This document shows, in pieces, positions 1-8,849 of a stretch of 19,445 nt of DNA. Where the stretch lies: assembly GCA_003450735.1 (NCBI GenBank), contig DMEZ01000052.1:1-19445 (forward strand). Direction: 5' to 3'. The notes under the pieces were generated by a model. The model searched no databases, was not told where the DNA came from, and worked only from the letters and a program-made list of their open reading frames with translations. The stretch comes from Elusimicrobiota bacterium (GTDB taxonomy: Bacteria > Elusimicrobiota > Elusimicrobia > UBA1565). Position numbers and translations under genes: made by a program. The stretch's first letter is position 1. Each line of letters starts with the position of its first letter.

Positions 1-2
1 CC

Positions 3-113
3 TGCCTCGCCTGGAAGGGCGGCAGGCTCTGGGTGGGCCTGGACAACTCCTTCCAGCTCTTCGAGGTCCCGCGACGGGGCCTGAAGAGGGCTCCGTTGAC
101 ACCGTCGAAGTGA
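3..113 (+). CDS. C-terminal tail of an unknown protein (partial)
   Basis: An open frame enters from the left edge and ends at TGA 111-113, giving 36 residues. It contains the stretch WKGGRLWVGLDNSFQLFEVP and then a basic tail. The aromatic and glycine pattern (GGRLWVGLDNS) resembles the last strand of a beta-propeller or WD40-like blade, but the piece is too short to assign. It is taken as real because it is in frame to the edge, its codons end in G/C like the neighbours, and a good promoter for the next gene overlaps its end. No function is claimed. Confidence 0.5.
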   Translation, partial: CLAWKGGRLWVGLDNSFQLFEVPRRGLKRAPLTPSK

Positions 114-124
114 TTCAATAGAAT
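96..124 (+). promoter_or_regulatory. Sigma-70-type promoter, predicted leaderless, for the gene at 131
   Basis: TTGACA at 96-101, a 17-bp spacer and TAGAAT at 119-124 make a near-consensus housekeeping promoter. It overlaps the end of the upstream frame. The GTG start at 131 lies 6 nt after the -10, where transcription would be expected to begin, and there is no Shine-Dalgarno sequence. The transcript would therefore start at the GTG. Confidence 0.75.
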
Positions 125-130
125 CGCCCC

Positions 131-838
131 GTGCCATCCTTCGATCCCTTCGGCCTGAAGAAGGAGACCGTCCTCGAGGCTTCCGACGACGCCTCTGAGC
201 CCGCTCCTGCCGCGCCCGCCGGGCCGCAGAACCTGAAGACCGCCAAAAAAGTCCTCGGAGGCCTCCTGGCTCTGACCGCGGCGTTCCTGCTCGTCTGCGT
301 CGGAGGGCTGGCCGCCCGGGTCCGCCGCCTGGCTCAGCAGCCCAGGCTCGAGACCGCGCCGCCGGCGCCCGCTCCCAAGACCCAGGCCCCGGCCGAGCAG
401 TCCAAGCCGGCGCCCCCGGCGCCCGCCGAGAAGAAGCCCGAGCCTCCGAAGACGCCTCCCGCGGCCCCCGCAAAGGACGCCAAGGCCCCTCCTCCGCCGG
501 CCAAAACAGCGCCGCCTCCGGCCAAACCTCAGCCGACTCCGGCCAAAGCCCAGCCGGCGCCTCCGCCCCCGCAAGCAGCGCAGGCTCCCGCGAAGCCCTC
601 GACCACCCGCAAGGTCGAGTTCACCCACGCCGATCCCTCGGCCAAGGAAGCCCACCTCGTGGGCGCCTTCCTCGTGCGGAGCAAGGGCCGCACCCCGATG
701 ACCCGATACTCCACCGGGGAATGGCGCATCACGGTCACCCTGGTCTCGGGCACGACCTACTCCTACCGCATCGAGACCTCGGACGCGCAGGGAAAACCTC
801 GCATGACCAAGAAGCAGGCCGTCTTCGTAGCCCCCTAG
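131..838 (+). CDS. Membrane-anchored protein with Pro/Ala/Lys linker and CBM48-like C-terminal domain
   Basis: 235 residues from a GTG start. Residues 1-37 are polar. Residues about 40-63 form one transmembrane helix (LGGLLALTAAFLLVCVGGLA) followed by RVRR, so the N-terminus is probably cytoplasmic. Residues about 70-160 are a low-complexity Pro/Ala/Lys linker like the spacers that cross the periplasm in TonB-like proteins. Residues about 163-235 (from VEFTHADPSAKEAHLVGAF to the end) follow the pattern of the AMPK/CBM48 early-set glycogen-binding fold: VEFTH, LVGAF, GEWRITV, then SYRIET. What the domain binds cannot be told from sequence. The GTG is chosen because the promoter ends 6 nt before it. 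It is followed by a separate promoter at 854-882, so it is probably transcribed on its own. Confidence 0.75.
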   Translation: MPSFDPFGLKKETVLEASDDASEPAPAAPAGPQNLKTAKKVLGGLLALTAAFLLVCVGGLAARVRRLAQQPRLETAPPAPAPKTQAPAEQSKPAPPAPAEKKPEPPKTPPAAPAKDAKAPPPPAKTAPPPAKPQPTPAKAQPAPPPPQAAQAPAKPSTTRKVEFTHADPSAKEAHLVGAFLVRSKGRTPMTRYSTGEWRITVTLVSGTTYSYRIETSDAQGKPRMTKKQAVFVAP

Positions 839-853
839 ACCCTCCCTCCCGTA

Positions 854-882
854 TTGATTTTGTAACATCGTCAGGCTAAACT
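854..882 (+). promoter_or_regulatory. Promoter for the Kelch / PorV / coiled-coil unit
   Basis: TTGATT at 854-859, a 17-bp spacer and TAAACT at 877-882. Transcription would start near 887-890, next to an in-frame ATG at 887 and about 40 nt before the ATG at 929 that opens the signal peptide. No Shine-Dalgarno sequence precedes either codon. Confidence 0.6.
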
Positions 883-928
883 CGGGATGACGCCGCCGGA
901 AGGCCCGGCCGTCGGCGTCGTTGCTCCT

Positions 929-3900
929 ATGCAGAAACGACTCCTTGCGCTGCTCCTCGCTGCGACCGCCCTGACGGCCGCCTCCGCGCCGGTCTACGCC
1001 CAGGACACGCGCGTCCACCACACGACCACCCTCCTGCCGAACGGGAACATCCTCGTCACCGGCGGGGTCAACACCGCGGGCGCCGTGCTGGGCACGGTGG
1101 AGATCTTCTTCTCCACCCGGGGCGCTCCCACCGCGCTCGGGGCGCCGATGAACGTGGCGCGCGCCTCGCACACGGCCACCCTGCTCCCGGACGGGCGCGT
1201 CCTCGTGACCGGAGGCATCTCCAACGGCGGCGTCATCCTCAACAACGCCGAGGTCTACAACCCGGCCACCAACACCTGGGCCGCCATCCTTCCGGCCAAC
1301 CCGATGAGCGCCGCCCGCTACAACCATACCGCCACCCTGCTGCCGGACGGCCGGGTGCTGGTCGCCGGAGGGCAGGACAACGCCGGCACGGTCTCGGCCA
1401 CTTGCGACGTCTTCACCCCCCAGACCAACAGCTTCGTCCCGACCGGCTCCATGCGCCTGGCCCGGGCGGGGCACACCGCGACCCTCCTCTACAACAACAA
1501 GGTCTTCATCGCCGGCGGCTACATCCTCCCGTCGATCGACTACGCCGTCTCGACCGAGCTCCTCGACCCCAACACCGGCGTCTGGTCGCCGGGCCCCACG
1601 CTCGTCCAGAAGCGGGCCTATCATACGGCGACCACCCTCGGGAACCGCAACGTCCTGCTGGCCGGCGGCTACAACGGAAGGAACCTCTTCGCCAGCCAGG
1701 GCTACCTGGAGACCACGGAACTCTACAACCCGGTCTCGGACAGCATCTCCCCTGGACCGCCGATGCAGGAGCGCAAGTCCTACCACTCCGCGACCCTCCG
1801 CCCCGACGGGTCCATCAACGTCGCGGGGGGATTGGGCAACATCACGACCTCCTATTTCATGACCTCGCTGCGTTTCGACTCGGGCAGTTCCCTGACCGAC
1901 ACCTCGGTGCTCCTCGCGACCGGCATCATCCAGAACAGCAGCAACCTCACCCTGCTCATGCAGCCCCAGCTGGCCATATCGGCCAGCGGGGTGGTGGTCG
2001 ACGGCGAGGTGAGCTTCTCGAGCCCGACGGCAACCCTCGAGGACGCGAAGGTCTTCTTCACCAACCCGGGCACCAAGGCCTCGCTGACCGGCATCCCCGT
2101 CACCAAGGGCGTCCTCAACCCCAACGCCGCCTTGCTCACCCTGACCCAGCCGGGCGGCCAGGTCCTCTTCTTCCCCCGCCAGGCGAACTCCTACGACGTG
2201 ATCCTGCAGCCGGGCTCGTCGTGGCTGCGCTACGACAACCCGCCGCCCGCCGACATCGACCCCGCCAAAACCAAGGCCATCTCGAGCGGGATCCTCGACG
2301 GATACATCGACGTGCCCTTCCCCCTGAGCGACCTCGGCGGGACCGTCCTCATCGGCAACGCGGCCATCGTCAGCGGCACCGTCCTGCGCTCCAACGACGA
2401 GGACACGGGAGGGGGGTTCACCGCCACTTTGACCGGCGGCACCGGGAGCCTGATCTACCCCCTCAGCCCGGCGCCGCAGGTCGTCAGCGACGGGCGCGGC
2501 GGGGCCCACCTCGTCGCCCGGGTCCAGTTCTCCGGGGTGACCGGCTCGATCACGAACACCAGCTCGAACAATACGCTCCCCTACGACACCCCGGCGGGCG
2601 CTCCAGACCGCCTCGACGTGTCCGAACTGAACCTCATCAGCCTGAACCTCTACCTCAACTACGTGGTGAGCCCCATCGACCTCACCGGCGCGTCCTTCTC
2701 CTTCGACGTGGCCACCGTCACCATCCGTCGCATGCTCTTCAGCGACGTCGAGATGTTCGACGCCTCCAAGAGCGCGTGGTCCTTCCGCGACGCCGCCGCG
2801 CCCCCCGCCTACGGGAAGAACGCCGTCCTCACTCCGAACGGCGACGAGGTCTACTTCGGCGGCACCGCCTGCGCCGGGGCGCAGTTCCTCACCTGCGGCG
2901 CGGGCTACCAGAGCCTCATGACGCAGTCCCCGCAGGGCCTCATCCCGACGCCCCTGAACCAGCCCTGGACCGGCGCCGCCTCGCTCGCCACCGGCCGCTC
3001 CCACCACACGACCACCATCCTGCCGGACGGCCGCCTCCTCATCGCGGGCGGGACCGACGGCGATCACGTGCTCAACACCTGCGAACTCGCGGACATCTCG
3101 GACCCCTCCTCCACGGATGTGTCGGAGACGGGGGCCATGCGCACGCCGAGGAACCTCCACACTGCGACGCTCCTGACCGACGGGAGCGTCCTCGTCGCCG
3201 GCGGCTTTACCACCACCGGCTCGACGGCCCCCACCAGCGCCGCCGAGATCTACTATCCCCTGACCGGGGCCTGGGTGCCTACCTCGCCCATGTCCTCCTC
3301 GCGCAGCTACCACACCGCGGTGATGCTGCCGGACGGCAACGTCCTGGCCGCGGGAGGCTACGACGCGCAGGGCAACATGCTAGCGACCGCGGAGATCTAC
3401 ATCGCCACGGCCGCCGTCTGGCGGCCCATCAACTCGATGTCCGGCATCGCCCGGGGCCAGCACACCATGACCCTGCTCCAGAACGGGACCGTCCTCGTCA
3501 CGGGCGGCGTGAACACGGCCGTGCTCAGCCGCGCCGAAACCTACAACCCCCTGACCGGCGTCTGGACGAACCGGGCGGCCATGAGCGCCGGCCGCTACGC
3601 GCACACCGCCACCCTCCTCCTGGACGGACGGGTGCTGGTGACGGGGGGGGACGACGGGAACGGGGAGATCTCCGACTCCGAGATCTACGACCCGATCATG
3701 AACACCTGGACCCGCACGAATGCGCAGGGCAACTCGATGCTTGTCGCGCGCATGCGCCATAACGCCACCCTTCTGCCGGACGGGAAGGTCCTGGTCACCG
3801 GAGGCGTCAACGCCTTGGGGGAGGCGATCCAATGGGCGGAGGGCTTCGACGTCCAGTTCTCCTCCTGGCAAATGCAGGGGATGATGGTCAACGCGCGGGG

Positions 3901-6238
3901 CTACCACACGACGACGCTCACCAACGAGGGGTTCGTCTTCGCCGTCGGAGGCTTCGACGGGCTCAACCGGCTGGACGCGCTCGAGTCCCGCTACTACGCC
4001 GGCGAGATCGACTTTTACACCCCGGGCGGCACCCAGCGCCAGCCCCAGGACGTGGACGTGGACACCGGCACGGTGACCCGGTCCTCCGTGCTGACCCTGC
4101 GAGGGAGCCGGTTCAAGGGGGTCACCGAAGCCTCGAGCGGGCGCGGGAACGCCCAATCCTCCTATCACCATCCCCGCCTCTATTTCCAGCGCATGGACGG
4201 CTCGGGCAACAACAGCCAGGCGGCCAGCGGCTTCGCCGTCGACCTGAGCACGCGCATCTACATCTCCAACAGCCCGAACTCCTGGGCGAACGTCGACTCC
4301 TCCATCACCTTCACTGTCCCGGAGAGCACGGGCCTGCTCCCGAACGGCTGGTACCAGGTCCGGGTGGCCGCCAACGCCCAGTTCTCCACCGCCAAGACGG
4401 TCCAGGTCGGTCCCCCGCGCCCTACCGGTCCGACCATGGCCCCCGGCGTCCCCATCGGGACGAGGCTCGGCGTCTCTTCCATCGCCTGGTCGTGGGCCAA
4501 CGTCTCGACGACCCCGGCCAATCCGACCCTCCCGGACGGCTACCACGTCTACTCCGCGACCAACGGGGTCTTCCTCGGCACCTGCCCCATCACCAGCACC
4601 ACCTTTATCCAGCGCAACCTCGGCCCCGACACGGTCGGCTCCATCAGCGTGGCCCCGTTCACCCTCTCGGGAGACGGGCCGGTCAACACCTCGACGATCC
4701 CGATCAACACCTACTCCGGCCTGGTCTCCGGCCTCCAGGCCGAGGCGATGTCGCCCGCCTCCATCGTGTGGTCCTGGTCGGTCAACCCCGCGGCCCTCAC
4801 CTACCATGTCTACTCGACCACCCAGGCGGCCAAGATCGCGTCCGTCTCGAACAACTCCTATACGCTGACCCAGCTCTCGACCAACACGGCCTACGGCCTC
4901 TTCGTCCAGGCGGTCACCGAGTCGGGCAACGGCCCCCTGACCTCTCCGGTCACCGCCTACACCATGGCGGCCCAGCCCTCCCCGGGCATCCCGCCCATCG
5001 ACAGCGTCTCCACCGGCTCGCTGAGGGGGGTCTGGTTCCCCAACACCAACACGGCCGGCACCCAGTACGCCGTGCAGATCGTCAAAGAGTCCGGCTCCTC
5101 GGTGACGGTGGAGGGGGTCAAGAGCACGTTCTACGTGATCGCGGGCTTGGATGTGCAGCCCAACACCTATTACGGCGTCAACGTGGCGGCCGTCAACGGC
5201 GACTCCCGCAAGACCGCCTTCACCGTCCTCAATGGCACCTACACCTACGCCAAGCCCCCGACGGGCCTCTCCGTCTCCTTCGCCGACCCTTCGAACGTCA
5301 GGATCGCCTGGCAGAACAACGGCAACCCCTCCTCCACGACCTACCAGGTGATGCTCTCCAGCGACGGCTTCGCGACGGACATCTCGACCCCGGTCACCTT
5401 CTCCTCCGGCTACACCGCCCTCAGCGCCAGCCTCGCGGGCCTCCTGACCGGCAAGACCTACACCATCCGCGTCATGGCCCGCAACCACTTCGGCGTCGAA
5501 ACAGCCTTCGTCTCGACCACGGCCTTCACCGAGAACGGAGGCGGCCCCCCGGGCTCGCTCTCGGTGCTCGCCAAGAAGGGGGAGACGACGGTCATCTCCG
5601 GCAACATCGGCTCGGGCCGCACCATCGCCCTGAGGGTCAACTCGACCACCTTCGACCAGGACGTCCGGCTGTTCATCGCCTCCGAGACCCTGGCGGCCTG
5701 CGGGAACATCGACTCCGCGATCAGCATCATCGCCTCTCCCAGCGCCGAGCTGCGCGCCCCTCTCGAGATCGAGATCCATTACCTGCCGGCGGATGCGGGG
5801 AACATCACGGACCCCGCGAAGCTCGCCATCGTCCGCTACGACCCGGGAAGCAGGACCTGCGTGCCCCTGAAGAGCCGGATCGACGGGAATCTAGCCCTGG
5901 GGACCCTGCGGGTCACCGCCGAGACCAACCACCTCTCGGTCTTCAAGGTGATGCAGATCCAGCCGACGGGATCGATCTCCGACATGCGCGTGTTCCCCAA
6001 CCCCCTCTTCACCCACAGCCAGGTCTATTTCACTTTCGACCAGCTCCCCGCCGGCGCGCGCGTGCGCGTCTACACCCTGCACGGGGAGGAGGTCTTCGAC
6101 GGGACGGCGAACGCCTCCGGCCTCCTCACCTGGAACGCCCGCAACAAGTACGGGCGCTCGGTCGCGAGCGGCATCTACCTGGCCGTGGTGGAGGGCGGGG
6201 GGGAGAAGAAGATCCTCAAGGTGGTCGTGGTGCGATGA
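929..6238 (+). CDS. Giant secreted Kelch-propeller / FN3 protein with FlgD/T9SS-like C-terminal sorting domain
   Basis: 1769 residues from ATG 929, which opens a clean signal peptide (MQKRLLALLLAATALTAASA, then PVYA before QD). ATG 887 is an in-frame alternative adding 14 residues. Residues about 29-1010 carry 13 clear Kelch motifs of the form HTATLLPDGRVLVTGG (six, then seven) and one weak copy (NAVLTPNGDEVYFGG), consistent with two seven-bladed propellers. A beta-rich insertion at about 309-606 splits the set. Residues about 1031-1157 look TIG/galactose-oxidase-C-like, about 1170-1534 hold four FN3-like domains, and about 1541-1677 a ZU5-like domain (ends TNHLSVFKV). The last about 87 residues (MRVFPNPL, VRVYTLHGEEV, GRSVASGIYLAVVEGG) match FlgD-Ig/type A sorting domains. 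Predicted exported or surface-displayed. The stop overlaps the next start. Ligand unknown. Confidence 0.9.
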   Translation: MQKRLLALLLAATALTAASAPVYAQDTRVHHTTTLLPNGNILVTGGVNTAGAVLGTVEIFFSTRGAPTALGAPMNVARASHTATLLPDGRVLVTGGISNGGVILNNAEVYNPATNTWAAILPANPMSAARYNHTATLLPDGRVLVAGGQDNAGTVSATCDVFTPQTNSFVPTGSMRLARAGHTATLLYNNKVFIAGGYILPSIDYAVSTELLDPNTGVWSPGPTLVQKRAYHTATTLGNRNVLLAGGYNGRNLFASQGYLETTELYNPVSDSISPGPPMQERKSYHSATLRPDGSINVAGGLGNITTSYFMTSLRFDSGSSLTDTSVLLATGIIQNSSNLTLLMQPQLAISASGVVVDGEVSFSSPTATLEDAKVFFTNPGTKASLTGIPVTKGVLNPNAALLTLTQPGGQVLFFPRQANSYDVILQPGSSWLRYDNPPPADIDPAKTKAISSGILDGYIDVPFPLSDLGGTVLIGNAAIVSGTVLRSNDEDTGGGFTATLTGGTGSLIYPLSPAPQVVSDGRGGAHLVARVQFSGVTGSITNTSSNNTLPYDTPAGAPDRLDVSELNLISLNLYLNYVVSPIDLTGASFSFDVATVTIRRMLFSDVEMFDASKSAWSFRDAAAPPAYGKNAVLTPNGDEVYFGGTACAGAQFLTCGAGYQSLMTQSPQGLIPTPLNQPWTGAASLATGRSHHTTTILPDGRLLIAGGTDGDHVLNTCELADISDPSSTDVSETGAMRTPRNLHTATLLTDGSVLVAGGFTTTGSTAPTSAAEIYYPLTGAWVPTSPMSSSRSYHTAVMLPDGNVLAAGGYDAQGNMLATAEIYIATAAVWRPINSMSGIARGQHTMTLLQNGTVLVTGGVNTAVLSRAETYNPLTGVWTNRAAMSAGRYAHTATLLLDGRVLVTGGDDGNGEISDSEIYDPIMNTWTRTNAQGNSMLVARMRHNATLLPDGKVLVTGGVNALGEAIQWAEGFDVQFSSWQMQGMMVNARGYHTTTLTNEGFVFAVGGFDGLNRLDALESRYYAGEIDFYTPGGTQRQPQDVDVDTGTVTRSSVLTLRGSRFKGVTEASSGRGNAQSSYHHPRLYFQRMDGSGNNSQAASGFAVDLSTRIYISNSPNSWANVDSSITFTVPESTGLLPNGWYQVRVAANAQFSTAKTVQVGPPRPTGPTMAPGVPIGTRLGVSSIAWSWANVSTTPANPTLPDGYHVYSATNGVFLGTCPITSTTFIQRNLGPDTVGSISVAPFTLSGDGPVNTSTIPINTYSGLVSGLQAEAMSPASIVWSWSVNPAALTYHVYSTTQAAKIASVSNNSYTLTQLSTNTAYGLFVQAVTESGNGPLTSPVTAYTMAAQPSPGIPPIDSVSTGSLRGVWFPNTNTAGTQYAVQIVKESGSSVTVEGVKSTFYVIAGLDVQPNTYYGVNVAAVNGDSRKTAFTVLNGTYTYAKPPTGLSVSFADPSNVRIAWQNNGNPSSTTYQVMLSSDGFATDISTPVTFSSGYTALSASLAGLLTGKTYTIRVMARNHFGVETAFVSTTAFTENGGGPPGSLSVLAKKGETTVISGNIGSGRTIALRVNSTTFDQDVRLFIASETLAACGNIDSAISIIASPSAELRAPLEIEIHYLPADAGNITDPAKLAIVRYDPGSRTCVPLKSRIDGNLALGTLRVTAETNHLSVFKVMQIQPTGSISDMRVFPNPLFTHSQVYFTFDQLPAGARVRVYTLHGEEVFDGTANASGLLTWNARNKYGRSVASGIYLAVVEGGGEKKILKVVVVR

Positions 6239-7230
6239 CGCGAGCCTCGGCGGCCCTGCTGTGCGCTCTCGTCCTCCTGCTCGGGGGTCGGCCCGGCCGC
6301 GCCCAGGACTTCACCTCCCGCGCCGTCGGCACGGCGGGCTCCGAGTTCCTGAACCTGGACGTGGGCCCCCGGGGCATCGCCATGGGCGGGGCGTACTCGG
6401 CCATCGTCTCCGACGCCTATTCGATGTACTGGAACCCGGCCGGGCTCTCCCGCGTGCCCAGGCTCTCCCTGGCGGCCATGCACAACGAGTATCTGGCCGG
6501 CATCCGCATGCAGTACCTTGCCTACGCCCAGCGCCTCAACGAGCACTCCGTCCTGGCCGGGGGCCTGCGCTTCATGGACGCGGGGGAGATCGACCACACC
6601 GACGTCAACGGCAACGCCCAGGGCTCCTTCCGCCCCCGGAACTACGTCTACGAGTTCGGCTGGGGGCAGTCGATCGCCGACCTGACGGACGCGGAGCACG
6701 ACGTCTCGCTGGGGCTGACGGGACGTTATTTCCACTCCGACCTGCTCGCCCACGCCAACGGGTACGCCGGCGACGTGGGCATCCAGACCCACTACACCGA
6801 GACCGCGATGCCCTTCTCCTTCAGCTTCGTCGCGCAGAACATGGGCAGCGGACAGAAGTTCGACTACGTCCGCGACACCCTGCCCTTCCGCGCCCGCCTG
6901 GGCGCGGCCCTCAACCCCATCCCGCAGGCCCTCCTGTCCATGGAGGCCGTCTTCCCGGTCTCCAACGACCCCTTCGGCGCGGTCGGGGCCGAGCTCGGGC
7001 TGGACGCCCCCAACGGGGTCAAAGGCTTCCTGCGAGGGGGCTTCAACACCCTCAACCAGTTCAGCGGCCTTGACGGGTTCAAGGGCCTCAGCCTCGGCGT
7101 CGGCCTGAAGCTCATCAACCTGACCGTCGACTACTCGTTCGTCCCCTTCGGCATGCTCGGCGAGACGCACCGGTTCTCGCTGTGCTGGGATCTGCCGGCC
7201 AAGCATTCCCGGCGCTTCCGAGCGCGATGA
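6235..7230 (+). CDS. PorV/PorQ-family (UPF0164) outer-membrane beta-barrel protein
   Basis: 331 residues with a signal peptide (MTRASAALLCALVLLLGG, cleavage likely after GRA before QD). The mature start carries the family signature: GTAGSEFLNLDVGPRGIAMG, then AYSAIVSDAYSMYWNPAGLS. The rest is alternating beta strands typical of FadL-like barrels, ending in a strand with terminal aromatics (HRFSLCWDL). In Bacteroidota, PorV is the shuttle that takes substrates carrying a C-terminal domain from the type IX translocon to the attachment complex. Its ATG overlaps the Kelch stop codon (ATGA), so translation is probably coupled. The partner just upstream ends in a sorting-like domain, which makes a substrate/shuttle pair likely. 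No other type IX component is in the window. The family call is secure and the transport role is inferred. Confidence 0.88.
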   Translation: MTRASAALLCALVLLLGGRPGRAQDFTSRAVGTAGSEFLNLDVGPRGIAMGGAYSAIVSDAYSMYWNPAGLSRVPRLSLAAMHNEYLAGIRMQYLAYAQRLNEHSVLAGGLRFMDAGEIDHTDVNGNAQGSFRPRNYVYEFGWGQSIADLTDAEHDVSLGLTGRYFHSDLLAHANGYAGDVGIQTHYTETAMPFSFSFVAQNMGSGQKFDYVRDTLPFRARLGAALNPIPQALLSMEAVFPVSNDPFGAVGAELGLDAPNGVKGFLRGGFNTLNQFSGLDGFKGLSLGVGLKLINLTVDYSFVPFGMLGETHRFSLCWDLPAKHSRRFRAR

Positions 7231-7231
7231 C

Positions 7232-8815
7232 ATGAGCGAACAGCCCCCGGACCGCCCCTCCCCGCCGCCCTCGAACCTGCCGCCGGCTCCGCCGCCGCTC
7301 GGCCTCCTGCGCAAGGAGGAGACCCCGCTCATGGAGTACCTCCGCAAGCGCATGGAGATCCTCGAGCGGGAGCTCGCCGTCGAGCGCGAACGCGCCCGGG
7401 CGGCCGAGGGGCTCGCCAAGCAGCAGGACGCCCTCCGAGGCGAGGTCGAAGGCCAGCTCAAGGGCATCGCCGACCAGATGCGCCAGGAGAAGGCCCTGCG
7501 CGACGCCGAGCACGACAAGACGGCCTCGCACGGCCGCATCGAAGCCCTCGAGCAGCGCCTCGACGAGATGCACAAGACCTGGGCCTCCCTGCTCAAGGAC
7601 GCCATCGGCCGCCGGGAGTTCGGCCAGGCCGAGACGACGGGGGCGGTCGAGCGTTTGTCCCAGGCCCTCGACGCCCTCCGGCAGGACTTCGCGGCCCTCC
7701 AAGGCTCCGTCGCCGGCGTCTCCAAGTTCCCCGCCGAGGTCCAGGAGCTGCGCACCCTCCTCCCCATCCTCTCCAAGGCGCGGACCGAAGATGAGCACCT
7801 GCTGCGCGAGCAGCTGCGCGAGATGGTCGCGGGCTTCGGCGACTCGATCGCCTCCCGCATGAAGGAGATCGCCAGCCGCCTGGCCGACGAGAGCGCGCGC
7901 CAGCAGGAGCGCATCGAGCAGCTCGTCCGCGAGCGCGCGACGCTCGCCTCGGCCTTCGAGGAGCAGAAGGGAGCGGCCCGCGAGGACGCTCAGCGGGAGC
8001 GCGCGCTCCTCCAGCGCCAGCTCGACGAGCAGATGGCGGTCCTCCGGGAGTCCATCGCGGCTTTCGCCTCCAGGCAGGGGGAGGCCTCGGACGTCCTCGT
8101 CGACGTGCGCAAGCTCGCCGAGGCGGTCCACGCGATCCTCCAGCGGCCCGAGAAGGCGAAAGACCAGATCCTTCAGGAAGCCGAACAGGAGAAGCGCGAC
8201 CTGATGCACGCGCTCAAGGAGCGCAGCGAGCAGCTGCGCGCCTACACGATCGAGCGCCGGGAGGTCGAGCGCAGCCTCGGCGAGAGCCTCATGGACCTCC
8301 AGCGCCAGCTCGAGGGCGAGCGCGCCGCGCACCAGGCGACCCGCGCCCAGATCGCGGGCCTCGAGCGCGCCGCCGACTCCCTGAGGGCCGAAGCCGAGCT
8401 GCGCGTCAAGGAGCTCGCCGCGAAGGACGAGCGCTTCACCCAGCTCTCGGCCGAGCGGGACGCCCTCCTGGCCGCCCTCGCGGAGGAAGCCGAGAAGGTC
8501 CGCCGGCAGATCGAGGAGCGTTCCCGCTCCGATAGCGCCTGGGAGGAGAAGGTCCTCGAGCGCCAGACCCTGATCGTCGACGAGAGGGAGAAGCGCGCGA
8601 AGGCCGAGCTCGGCGTCTCGGATCTGCGCGCCCAGGCTCAGACCCTGACCGACCACCTCAGCCGCGTGCTCCGGGAGAAGGAGACGACGGAGGCCCGGGG
8701 GCTCCAGTGGCAGAAGGAGCGCGAGGAGCTCCTGGAGCAGCTGCGCAAGAAGGACGACATGATCGCAATGCTCTCCTCCACCTTCCGCAACCTCCTCAAG
8801 AAGCCGTCTACTTGA
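7232..8815 (+). CDS. Large coiled-coil protein of unknown function
   Basis: 527 residues. Residues 1-27 are Pro-rich (RPSPPPSNLPPAPPPLG). From about 30 to 505 the chain is almost continuous heptad-rich helix, dominated by Glu, Arg, Gln, Leu and Ala, with a less regular break near 150-175 (FPAEVQELRTLLPILSK). The end (KDDMIAMLSSTFRNLLKKPST) is a short amphipathic helix. There is no signal peptide or membrane segment, so it is predicted cytoplasmic. The start codon lies one base after the PorV stop, so it belongs to the same transcript. Such proteins are often structural, scaffold or polar-localisation elements, but no family is recognised. Many matches to myosin- or SMC-like coiled coils would be compositional. 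Confidence 0.85.
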   Translation: MSEQPPDRPSPPPSNLPPAPPPLGLLRKEETPLMEYLRKRMEILERELAVERERARAAEGLAKQQDALRGEVEGQLKGIADQMRQEKALRDAEHDKTASHGRIEALEQRLDEMHKTWASLLKDAIGRREFGQAETTGAVERLSQALDALRQDFAALQGSVAGVSKFPAEVQELRTLLPILSKARTEDEHLLREQLREMVAGFGDSIASRMKEIASRLADESARQQERIEQLVRERATLASAFEEQKGAAREDAQRERALLQRQLDEQMAVLRESIAAFASRQGEASDVLVDVRKLAEAVHAILQRPEKAKDQILQEAEQEKRDLMHALKERSEQLRAYTIERREVERSLGESLMDLQRQLEGERAAHQATRAQIAGLERAADSLRAEAELRVKELAAKDERFTQLSAERDALLAALAEEAEKVRRQIEERSRSDSAWEEKVLERQTLIVDEREKRAKAELGVSDLRAQAQTLTDHLSRVLREKETTEARGLQWQKEREELLEQLRKKDDMIAMLSSTFRNLLKKPST

Positions 8816-8839
8816 CAGCCGGGAATAATCGAGTAAACT
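8812..8839 (+). promoter_or_regulatory. Promoter for the DksA-family gene
   Basis: TTGACA at 8812-8817 overlaps the coiled-coil gene's TGA stop. A 16-bp spacer leads to TAAACT at 8834-8839. Transcription should begin near 8846, leaving a leader of about 47 nt before the ATG at 8893. Unlike most promoters in this window, this one makes a real leader with a Shine-Dalgarno sequence. Confidence 0.65.
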
Positions 8840-8849
8840 ATACCACCTT

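Noticed and set aside
1015..3960. Regularly repeated DNA in the Kelch gene as a CRISPR or tandem-repeat array
   Set aside because: The repeats are in-frame protein motifs of about 50 codons with divergent DNA, not identical short repeats with unique spacers.
3380..5779. A 799-codon open frame on the minus strand inside the Kelch gene
   Set aside because: The translation is dominated by Gly, Arg, Asp, Val and His with no domain. It is the antisense shadow of a GC-rich gene whose own frame has clear repeats and domains.
3832..6234. A long plus-strand frame continuous with the PorV frame, suggesting a fusion of 1132 residues
   Set aside because: The upstream part is Arg/Pro/Gly/His-rich out-of-frame translation of the Kelch gene. 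PorV has its own signal peptide at 6235.
7115..8656. A 513-codon minus-strand frame opposite the coiled-coil gene
   Set aside because: Leu/Gly/Glu-rich mirror of the coiled-coil codons with no domain or start signal. The plus-strand heptads are clearly the coding reading.
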